Of a stretch of DNA of 64,000 bases, positions 52,961 to 62,066 are shown one piece after another (the first letter of the stretch is position 1; every line of letters starts with the position of its first letter). The notes beneath the pieces are model-generated. The model saw nothing but the letters and a program-made list of their open reading frames with translations. It was not told the origin of the DNA and searched no databases. The translations under genes and the position numbers were made by a program. The DNA lies in the NCBI RefSeq assembly GCF_020075545.1, contig NZ_JAIQZK010000008.1, positions 62,001-126,000 on the forward strand, given 5' to 3'. This DNA comes from Nocardioides sp. TRM66260-LWL (lineage in GTDB: Bacteria; Actinomycetota; Actinomycetes; Propionibacteriales; Nocardioidaceae).

Positions 52961-53190
52961 GCGAGCAGCCCGCGGTCGGCGAGGTGCTCGCGGCGCTGCG
53001 CGACGAGCGCCGCCGCGCGGGCGCCGCCCTCCTCGGCGGCGCCGCGGGCCGGCCGGCGTCCCGGGTGGCCACCGGTCTCGGCCTGCTCCTCGCGCTGGCG
53101 CTCCTGGCCGGCGTCCTCGCCGCGCCCCGCTGGCCGCCGGCCCGGGTCGCGTGGTCGTGGGTCGTCCGCTCGGCCGAGCGGCTCCCCGCG
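52957..53190 (+). pseudogene. truncated type VII-locus membrane protein, 5' part only
   Basis: A GTG at 52957 overlaps the EccD stop, as for a genuine downstream cistron. The frame codes for a charged N-terminus (VGEVLAALRDERRRAGAALLGG) and one membrane helix (ATGLGLLLALALLAGVLAA), then RWPPARVAWSWVV. After about 78 codons it enters DNA antisense to the ROK gene and meets no stop until 54474, with composition typical of antisense frames. I read this as the 5' end of a type VII gene whose remainder was replaced. The end at 53190 is my estimate (the first base before the ROK stop). An artificially long but real 505-residue protein is unlikely. Confidence 0.45.
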
Positions 53191-54387
53191 TCAGCGCCGC
53201 GCGACCCGGAGGTCGATCGCGTGCGGCGCGAGGGCGTGGTCGAGCGCGAGCGCCGCGCAGCCCACCAGGCCCGCGCGCTCCCGGTGCACCGAGGGCAGGA
53301 TGCGCAGGTCGCGGGTCGCGAGCTCGCCGGCCGCGGGGAAGAGCGTCTCGCGGATGCCGCCCGCGAGCACGTCGAAGGCGCCGACCAGGTCGCCGCCCAC
53401 GACGATCGCCTCGGGGTTGAGCAGGTTCACGCCGAAGGCCAGCGACGGCCCGAGGTGCCGCCCGGCGTCCCGGATCAGGCCGCGCGCCTCGGCGTCGCCC
53501 CGCCGCGCCAGGTCGACGAGCTCGCGGACGTGGCGCAGCCCCGCCTCCGGGTGTCGCTCGGCGTGGTCGGCGACGAGCGCCCACCCGCCGGCGACGGTCT
53601 CCAGGCACCCGGTGGCCCCGCAGCGGCAGGCGCGACCCGCGGCCTCCGGGACGCGGCAGTGACCCAGCTCGCCCGCCGCGCCGCGGTGACCGCGCAGGAT
53701 GCGCCCGTCGGCCACCAGGCCCAGCCCGAGTCCTGTCGAGGCCTTGAGCACCAGGGCGTCGCGGAGCTCGGGGCGGCCGAGGATCTCGGCGTGGGCCAGC
53801 GCGTCGGCGTCGTTGCCGAGCCACACCGGCGCGGTGCCCAGCTCTCGGAGGAACGGCTCGAGCGGCACGCCGTCCCAGCCGGGCAGCACCGGCGAGCCGA
53901 CGCTGCACACCTCCTCGGGGTCGACGCTGCCTGGCAGCGACATGCCGATGCCGACCACCGTCCGCCCCGACGCGGTCGCCGCCAGGAGGTCGCGGGCGAC
54001 GGCGACGATGCGCGGCATGAGCGCGGCGGCCGGGGAGCCGACCTCGTGCTCGGCGGAGACGCTGCCGAGCTCGCCGCCCAGCAGGTCGTGTACGCCGATC
54101 TGATGTCGCGAGCGACCGATGGCGATGGCGACGACGACGCCGGCGTCGTGGGCCACGCGCAGGGACTCCGAAGGCCGGCCGCCAGTGGACGTGACCTGCG
54201 GTCCCGCGGTGAGCAGGCCGAGCGCCAGCAGCGCGTCGAGGCGAGCGGCCACGGCGGTGCGGGACAGCCCGGTCGCCAGCGCGAGCTCGCTGCGGGTGAC
54301 CGCCCGGGCGCTCCGCACGAGCTCGAACAGCGCGCCGGCCGAGGTGCCGACGGCCTCGTCGGCGGTGCGCCGGTTCTCGCTCGTCAT
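53191..54387 (-). CDS. ROK-family transcriptional repressor
   Basis: This 398-residue protein has an N-terminal MarR-like winged helix (about 15-75: LFELVRSARAVTRSELALATGLSRTAVAARLDALLALGLL) and a ROK sugar-kinase-like body. The body includes the ROK zinc motif CRCGATGCLE and ASTGLGLGLVADGRILRG. It looks like NagC/XylR-type repressors rather than a glucokinase. It diverges from zwf-edd-eda across 83 unusually AT-rich bases, so it probably controls that sugar-acid operon in response to a sugar or sugar phosphate. The ATG at 54387 follows a TAGGGT hexamer by six bases. Confidence 0.87.
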   Translation of the reverse strand: MTSENRRTADEAVGTSAGALFELVRSARAVTRSELALATGLSRTAVAARLDALLALGLLTAGPQVTSTGGRPSESLRVAHDAGVVVAIAIGRSRHQIGVHDLLGGELGSVSAEHEVGSPAAALMPRIVAVARDLLAATASGRTVVGIGMSLPGSVDPEEVCSVGSPVLPGWDGVPLEPFLRELGTAPVWLGNDADALAHAEILGRPELRDALVLKASTGLGLGLVADGRILRGHRGAAGELGHCRVPEAAGRACRCGATGCLETVAGGWALVADHAERHPEAGLRHVRELVDLARRGDAEARGLIRDAGRHLGPSLAFGVNLLNPEAIVVGGDLVGAFDVLAGGIRETLFPAAGELATRDLRILPSVHRERAGLVGCAALALDHALAPHAIDLRVARR

Positions 54388-54470
54388 GGCAGGACCCTAG
54401 CCAGGGACTTTTGCATGAAAAAAACCGAAACATGCTTGTATCGATCCAAAGACGGTGCGACGGTGTTCAC
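54388..54470. promoter_or_regulatory. divergent promoter region rok / zwf-edd-eda
   Basis: On the minus strand TAGGGT (54399-54394) gives rok a leaderless start. On the plus strand TTGCAT (54411-54416) and TTGTAT (54436-54441) could serve zwf. GCATG (54413-54417) and CATGC (54431-54435) form an inverted repeat around an A-rich spacer, a candidate ROK operator. The stretch is far more AT-rich than its surroundings. Confidence 0.5.
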
Positions 54471-55981
54471 ATGACCGATCTGCCGTCCGCCGCCGAGCTG
54501 CCCGAGCACGCCGACTTCGTCGTCTTCGGCGCGACCGGCGACCTGGCGCTGCGCAAGCTCCTCCCCGCGCTCTTCCAGCGGGATCGGGAGGGTCAGCTCC
54601 CCGACGGCTTCCGGATCGTCGGCGTCTCGCGCACCGAGGCCGACGACGACGGCTTCCGTGCGCTGGTCGCCGACGCCCTGGTCGAGCACGTCCCGGCGTC
54701 CGAGCTGGACGCCGCCACCGTCCAGCGCCTGCTGGGCCGGCTGCGCCACCTGACGCTCGACGCGCTCGATCCGGCCGACTGGCATCGCCTGGCGGGTCTG
54801 CTCAAGGACGACGCGCCCCGCGCCCCCGAGGTCGATCCGGCGTCCGTCGTCCGGGTCTTCTACCTCGCCGTGGCGCCGTCGCTCTTCGGGCCCATCTGCC
54901 AGCAGCTCGACCGCGCCGGGCTGGTCACGCCGCTCTCCCGGGTCGTGCTCGAGAAGCCGCTGGGCCACGACCTGGCGTCCTCGCGGGCCATCAACGACGC
55001 GGTCGGCGAGGTCTTCGCAGAGCCGCAGATCTTCCGCATCGACCACTACCTCGGCAAGGAGAGCGTCCAGAACCTCCTCGTCACGCGGTTCGCCAACACG
55101 CTCCTCGAGCCGCTGTGGTCCTCGCGCTGGATCGACCACGTCGAGATCACCGTGGCGGAGTCGCTCGGCGTCGGCGAGCGCGGCGGCTACTACGACCAGG
55201 CCGGCGCGCTGCGCGACATGGTCCAGAACCACCTGCTCCAGCTGCTGTGCCTGGTGGCGATGGAGCCGCCGACCTACGTCGGCCGCGAGAACGTCCGCGA
55301 CGAGAAGCTCAAGGTGCTCCAGGCGCTGCGGCCCCTGGGGCCGGCCGACGTCGATCGCGACGTCGTGCGCGGGCAGTACGTCGGCAGCGGCCAGGGCGAC
55401 CGCGCCTACGCCGAGGAGGTGGCCGACGGGGCCACCACGACCGAGACGTTCGTGGCGATCCGCGCCGAGATCTCCAACTGGCGGTGGGCGGGCGTCCCGT
55501 TCTACCTGCGCACCGGCAAGCGGATGAGCGAGCGGACCTCTCAGATCGTGGTGCAGTTCAAGGAGCCGCCCCACGCGATGTTCCCGGGGGCGGAGGGCGC
55601 GCCGAGCGCCAACCGCCTGCACATCCTGGTGCAGCCCGAGGAGGGCATGCGCCTGCACCTGACGGCCAAGGAGCCGGGGCCGGGCGGCATCCGGCTCAAG
55701 CCGGTCTCGCTCGACCTCAGCTACGCCGCGGCCTTCGGACGCCGCACCCCGGAGGCGTACGAGCGGCTGCTCATGGACGTCGTCCGGGGCAACCCGACCC
55801 TCTTCATGCGTCGCGACGAGGTCGAGGCGGCCTGGACCTGGGTGGCGCCGATCCTCGAGGCGTGGCGGGCCGCCGACGCCGCCGGAGCGCGCCCCCTCCC
55901 GTACCCGGCCGGATCCACCGGCCCCGCCGCCGCCGACGCCCTGCTCGGGCGCGACGGCCGAACCTGGCAGGAGCTCGACCG

Positions 55982-55985
<4 letters not shown>
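54471..55985 (+). CDS. zwf: glucose-6-phosphate 1-dehydrogenase
   Basis: This 504-residue G6PDH has the cofactor loop [19 protein letters not shown] and the substrate/catalytic motif [23 protein letters not shown] and the C-terminal dimer region YLRTGKRM follow. It makes 6-phosphogluconolactone and NAD(P)H. It is the first gene of an Entner-Doudoroff operon, with edd starting inside its stop (ATGA). No pgl (lactonase) gene is in the cluster. The ATG at 54471 is preferred to an ATG at 54411, which would start in the AT-rich promoter. Confidence 0.94.
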
Positions 55986-57887
<1,902 letters not shown>

Positions 57888-57904
<17 letters not shown>

Positions 57905-58544
57905 CCAGCAGGCCGGAGCCGCGGCTCCCGGCTCCGTGCTCGACCTCGTGCCGGTGGTGCCCGTCGTCGTGGTCGACGACGTCGCCGCCGCCGTGCCGCT
58001 GGCGCGGGCCCTCGCGGCGGGCGGGGTGCCGGTCGTCGAGCTGACGCTGCGCACCCCGGCCGCGCTCGACGCCATCCGCGCGATCGCGACCGAGGTGCCC
58101 GAGGTCGTGATCGGCGCCGGCACCGTCACCACGCCGGGCCAGGCCGATGCCGCTCTCGCGGCCGGGGCGCGGTTCCTCGTCTCGCCCGGCGCCACCGCGG
58201 GCCTGCTGGCCCACCTCGCCGCCCTCGCGGTGCCCTGCCTGCCCGGCACGGCCACCGTCTCGGAGGTGCTCGCGGCGCGCGAGGCGGGCTTCACCGAGGT
58301 CAAGCACTTCCCGGCCGAGGCCTCGGGTGGCACGGCCTACCTGAAGGCGGTCGGCTCGGTGCTGCCCGACGTCCGGTTCTGCCCCACCGGCGGCATCGTG
58401 GCCTCCACCGCGGGGGAGTACCTGGCGCTGCCGCACGTCGCCTGCGTCGGGGGCTCCTGGCTCACGCCGAAGGACGCCGTCGCCGCCGCAGACTGGGCGC
58501 GGATCACGGCGCTGGCCGCGGCGACCGTCGCGCTGCGCCCCTGA
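57888..58544 (+). CDS. eda: 2-keto-3-deoxy-6-phosphogluconate aldolase
   Basis: This 218-residue class I aldolase (KDPG/KHG type) splits KDPG to pyruvate and glyceraldehyde-3-phosphate. The catalytic Glu is in [13 protein letters not shown], the Schiff-base Lys in [13 protein letters not shown], and the phosphate-binding end in FCPTGGI. GGAGGAG lies before the ATG at 57888, inside the edd gene, so the three enzymes of the pathway are tightly coupled. Its 3' end overlaps the convergent hypothetical gene by 41 bases. Confidence 0.94.
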
Positions 58545-59064
58545 TCTCCGCAGGCTCGTCCGGGCGTCCGCGCCACACGATCTCGCCGAGCCGCGCGACC
58601 GGCCAGAGCAGGACGACGGGCCGCCGGCGCAGGTGGCGCGGCGACTCCTGGGGCCCGGCGAGCCAGGCCCGCACGGCCTCGGCCGGATCGTGCCAGGCGC
58701 TCGCGGGCACATCGTCGGGCACCGAGCGGGCCATCACGTCGACCCGCCGTCCGGTGAACCGCGGCGGGTCGTCGGGGTGCCGGCCGAGCGCCGAGGGCCC
58801 GAGATCGAGACGGTTGCGGGCCAGTCCGTGCACCGGTCGCAGGCCGCGGGTGTCGTAGAAGAGCCAGACGTCCACGTCCTTCACGCCGGTCACCCCGTCC
58901 AGCAGGTGCGCCGCCGCGCCCTGGGCCAGGCAGCCGGCGACCAGTCGACCCGCGAGCTCGGGTCGCGACGCGCAGCGCGCCGCGTCGCCGCGGGGCACCA
59001 TCGCGGCGATCCGCGTGAGCTCGTCCGGCCCGATCGGCGCCGACGAGCGCGGGGACGTCTCCAC
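58504..59064 (-). CDS. hypothetical protein, possible nucleotidyltransferase-like fold
   Basis: I do not recognise this 186-residue protein with certainty. The middle reads GVKDVDVWLFYDTRGLRP, and later FTGRRVDVMARSVPDDV. The spaced acidic residues (DVDVW, then VDVM) are reminiscent of minimal nucleotidyltransferases, but the classic GS motif is missing. It has an Arg/Pro-rich C-terminus and no membrane segment. The start is a GTG at 59064 with no Shine-Dalgarno sequence. The stop lies within the convergent eda gene. It is the last gene of the high-GC style before the lower-GC island. Confidence 0.6.
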   Translation of the reverse strand: METSPRSSAPIGPDELTRIAAMVPRGDAARCASRPELAGRLVAGCLAQGAAAHLLDGVTGVKDVDVWLFYDTRGLRPVHGLARNRLDLGPSALGRHPDDPPRFTGRRVDVMARSVPDDVPASAWHDPAEAVRAWLAGPQESPRHLRRRPVVLLWPVARLGEIVWRGRPDEPAEIRGAARRSPRPAP

Positions 59065-59266
59065 GGCGTCCGATCCTGCCGCACCGACCGCCGGGCCGGC
59101 CGGGGACCACGAACGGCGTCGCGGCTCGAGCCGCGACGCCGTCCCTGTGGCGGAGGTACTGGGACGCTATTCCAAACACTCCGCGCCAGGGGTGAGGGTC
59201 GCCAAGGCGGCCGAGTCAGCACGTTCCCGGCGGCGATCTGAGCCGTGGGTGTCACCGGAGGTGACG

Positions 59267-59572
59267 GTGACGACCGTGCGGCGGATGACGCCGGAGGAGA
59301 TCGAGGCGATGGTGGCGGACTATCGCTCAGGAATCGGGTCCTGGCGACTGGCACGGAAGTACGGCGTCTCGGACAGCACGGTGTTGGCGCGCTTGAAGGC
59401 GGCGGGCGTCGCGCTGGACCCCGCTCGACAGGCGGAGGCTCGTCGCGCTGTCACCGAGGACATGCGTCAACTCAGGGAGTCCGGTCTAACCCTGACCGAG
59501 ATTGGTGATCGGTACGGGATCACGCGACAAGCTGTTTCGCTGCGGCTCGCCCGGCATAGGCAAAGGTCCTGA
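59267..59572 (+). CDS. tandem helix-turn-helix protein, recombinase-associated type
   Basis: This 101-residue protein has two HTH units. MTPEEIEAMVADYRSGIGSWRLARKYGVSDSTVLARLKAAG is the first, and DMRQLRESGLTLTEIGDRYGITRQAVSLRLARH the second. This resembles the C-terminal DNA-binding ends of serine recombinases and the small stand-alone HTH proteins left near integrated elements. The GTG at 59267 has GGAGG five bases upstream; the frame stays open to 59015 but without a better start. It stands at the edge of the lower-GC stretch and may be a remnant of the element that delivered the island, or a regulator of it. Confidence 0.6.
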   Translation: MTTVRRMTPEEIEAMVADYRSGIGSWRLARKYGVSDSTVLARLKAAGVALDPARQAEARRAVTEDMRQLRESGLTLTEIGDRYGITRQAVSLRLARHRQRS

Positions 59573-59579
59573 GCGTCGC

Positions 59580-60641
59580 TCACGTCCTGGGCCTGGGGTC
59601 CCGTCCGGTAGCGGCACGGAAGCCACTCTCAGTTGAGCAGTTCTTGATGAGCCACTTAACCCATGCCTCGGTGTAGCCGTAGGAGCGGCTCAGCGCGTCG
59701 TAGACGCAGTACTTCTCGTCGGTGCGTTCCGGGCGCGGATCGCCCTGTGGCGGCCGTATCCCCTTGATCTGCCACGATCGCAGGAAGTGATGGCTGTTGA
59801 ACACGTAGGGCACCGCCTCTGCGACCTTCTCCTGCGCTTCGCCGGGCTTCATGAGGCCGTGGCCAACCACCCGTCGCTGCTGCTCTCGCACGATCGTCCG
59901 ACCGCGTTTGCCGAGCAGCTCCGCTGCGGCCTTCTCCTCTGCGCTCATGTCGTCCCAGCGCGTGAATTGGATAGCCAGAGCGTCAGATGCCTTCGAGACC
60001 TGCAGAACGACGTTGAGTCGAAGCTCAAACCGGTCGTCGCCGCTGACGGACTCGGGGAGCCCCGAGTGGTACTCGGCGATGAAGCGCTTGAGTGCGGCGG
60101 GGAGGCGGTCGCGCAACGCGATCAGGGCTCGTTCGCCTTCAGACGTAAAGCTGCCAATGAACACTGGGAAGCGCAGAACCGTGGCGAGTGAGTGCTGGTT
60201 CCCGAACGTCGAGGTCAGTTCGTGCTCGAAGTTGAGGAGCAGCGCCTGTGCGTGTCCACTTACCGCTTCCGACAGCTGGCGATCGGTGTGGTCATGGCGG
60301 TGCTCGATCCGATTGCGGAGCGCGATGAAGAACTCAAGGTTTCGCCGCACGGGATCGTCGGCGTCTGCCCAGCGTTCCTCGGCACATCTGGCCAACTCCC
60401 AGCGCTTGTGTTCGCCGTCTGCCTTCTCGAAGTGCCGAGGGTTGTCGCGCCGCCGGTAGCGGATGTCGATGCCGTCACGGGTGAAACGGGCGTGCAGAAG
60501 GTAAAGCCAGGCGACGTGCATGTGGACGACGAAAGCCTCGAACGAGCGCGGCTCAGTCGGATCATTGAAGAGCCGGACGGCCAGGGTTGCTTCGCGGCGT
60601 GCGGCATCCAGTGTCGGTGTCCAGCGGGGCGGTCGAGGCAT
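59580..60641 (-). CDS. DUF3644-family protein with HEPN-like RX4H motif
   Basis: This 353-residue protein is the third gene of the island operon. Residues about 14-120 fit DUF3644: an ATLAVRLFNDPTEPRSFEAFVVHMHVAWLYLLHARF helical start, then DIRYRRRDNPRHF and VRRNLEFFIALRNRIEHRHD. The last segment contains RNRIEH (109-114), the RX4H pattern of HEPN ribonucleases. The C-terminal part has a basic HHFLRSWQIKG region that could bind nucleic acid. It would be the RNA-degrading or accessory effector of the system (inference). The ATG at 60641 is chosen; a GTG at 60677 inside the previous gene is possible. The gap to the nuclease gene is only 10 bases. Confidence 0.75.
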   Translation of the reverse strand: MPRPPRWTPTLDAARREATLAVRLFNDPTEPRSFEAFVVHMHVAWLYLLHARFTRDGIDIRYRRRDNPRHFEKADGEHKRWELARCAEERWADADDPVRRNLEFFIALRNRIEHRHDHTDRQLSEAVSGHAQALLLNFEHELTSTFGNQHSLATVLRFPVFIGSFTSEGERALIALRDRLPAALKRFIAEYHSGLPESVSGDDRFELRLNVVLQVSKASDALAIQFTRWDDMSAEEKAAAELLGKRGRTIVREQQRRVVGHGLMKPGEAQEKVAEAVPYVFNSHHFLRSWQIKGIRPPQGDPRPERTDEKYCVYDALSRSYGYTEAWVKWLIKNCSTESGFRAATGRDPRPRT

Positions 60642-60651
60642 CTTCCTAGTC

Positions 60652-62019
60652 TCAGAACTCGGAGGCCGTGTGCTCACGCTCTACGAGCGAGGCGATGAGT
60701 TGGTCGGTGATCTCCCCGATGCGATCGTCCAGCCCATCCAGCCCGCTGGTCGGCGTGGCGCTCACCACCCGAACCCGCGAGAGGTCAGACGCCCCGATCC
60801 GCGGTGCCACAGCGCAAGTCACAAGATCGACTCCCGCTACTGCAGGGACGAGTGTCGGATCGTCGGAGCGTCGGATGCCGTAGAGGTACTTGGCGCTCTG
60901 CTCCAGTGCTTGCTCTGGCAGCATCGACGCCCATGACTTGGCGTCGATCACGGCAAAGGCAGCGACCTCGCCTCGGGTAACGGTGAGCAACAGGTCGGGG
61001 GCGAGTGCCTCCGCTACGAGCGCGTGTAGGCGCGACCCCGCGATGTCCGTGCCGCCACGGGCGATCCCCGGCTTGATCCACAGTTCGATCGTCGCGTCGT
61101 CCGACTCCCAAGATGCCAACGCGCCGGACGCCGAAGCGGACCATGGCCCGAACCGGGCGTCGAGCACGCGTCGCACCGCGATGGCCAGCCACGCCTCATA
61201 CAGCTCGTCGGTATCGAGGAACGGCACCACGCCGGTTCCGCGACGAGAGGACTGCAGTTCCGCCAGTGTCCGCATACAGGCCGCAGCGAAGGCGACGAAC
61301 GGCGCGGGCCACGACGAAGGGTCGGGATCACGGAAGCCGGCCGGCGCAGCGGCCACGCGCGCCACCGTCGCAATGGGATCAAGGACGGGCCGAAGCAGCC
61401 CCACCTGATCCTCAGGAAGGCTGGACCGCACGACGTCAATGATTGTCGTGGCCAAGGTTGAGATCGTGACTGAGGTCAGATTGCGCCGAGCACCGCGCCA
61501 ACGGGCGCTCTGGGATACGAGCAACTGATCGTCGCGCTCGTGCACCGCGCCTCGGGCCTCAGCAGAGCGCTCGGTCCCCATGAGATCCTCGACGCCCCCG
61601 GTAACCCCCACTGGTAGCCATATCTGTTGCCGATCCAGCACCGATGGCCACGAGGCGAGGAGCGTGCCCGCATCGTTGGCGCAGGCGGCCAGCGATCGCC
61701 AGTCCCGCAGCGTCTCGACCGTTCCCATGACTTCGGGTGCGCCGAAGGTTCCTGTTTCCCGCGCAATGGCCATGCGAGCCTGCCGCCAGGAACTGAGTTC
61801 GGCGCCCGCCTCCCACAGCAGCCGTAGGTCTTCCTGAGTAAAGCGGCCGTTGGAGGGGATCGTCAGTTCAACGAACTCGACGTCGCGGCCGACGAGTTGC
61901 GGCAGCGTGAGAGTGCCCGCCAGCGCCCGCTCGGGCGGCTCATAGATAACAAGGTCGTCGCCACTGGGTTCGAGTACCAGTCCATAGGGCAAGAGCGGCG
62001 TGAGCAGGCGCCCGGTCAA
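60652..62019 (-). CDS. McrC-like protein: DUF2357-type region plus PD-(D/E)XK nuclease
   Basis: This 455-residue protein has an N-terminal and central part resembling the DUF2357/McrC-like proteins that partner McrB ATPases. A C-terminal PDDEXK_7-type nuclease follows: Glu275 in DELYEAWLAIAVRRVL, Asp342 in APDLLLTV, and the catalytic pair Asp359/Lys361 in AVIDAKSW, then KYLYGIR. It should cut DNA when driven by the upstream ATPase. The only start I can find is TTG at 62019, 47 bases after the ATPase stop. The frame stays open upstream, so translation could begin a little earlier at a rare codon. It is followed by the DUF3644 gene. Confidence 0.77.
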   Translation of the reverse strand: MTGRLLTPLLPYGLVLEPSGDDLVIYEPPERALAGTLTLPQLVGRDVEFVELTIPSNGRFTQEDLRLLWEAGAELSSWRQARMAIARETGTFGAPEVMGTVETLRDWRSLAACANDAGTLLASWPSVLDRQQIWLPVGVTGGVEDLMGTERSAEARGAVHERDDQLLVSQSARWRGARRNLTSVTISTLATTIIDVVRSSLPEDQVGLLRPVLDPIATVARVAAAPAGFRDPDPSSWPAPFVAFAAACMRTLAELQSSRRGTGVVPFLDTDELYEAWLAIAVRRVLDARFGPWSASASGALASWESDDATIELWIKPGIARGGTDIAGSRLHALVAEALAPDLLLTVTRGEVAAFAVIDAKSWASMLPEQALEQSAKYLYGIRRSDDPTLVPAVAGVDLVTCAVAPRIGASDLSRVRVVSATPTSGLDGLDDRIGEITDQLIASLVEREHTASEF

Positions 62020-62066
62020 GGGATGCTGCGCAACCTCACGTCCACCTCGAACGTAGCGAATCCTAC

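Noticed and set aside
52957..54474. 505-codon frame after eccD as a full-length protein
   Set aside because: Beyond about codon 78 it is antisense to the clear ROK gene and has antisense-like composition.
59015..59266. Longer N-terminus for the tandem-HTH protein
   Set aside because: The frame is open, but the added residues show no domain, and a good Shine-Dalgarno sequence points to 59267.
59065..59266. tRNA-derived attachment site at the island edge
   Set aside because: No cloverleaf or conserved tRNA end could be recognised.
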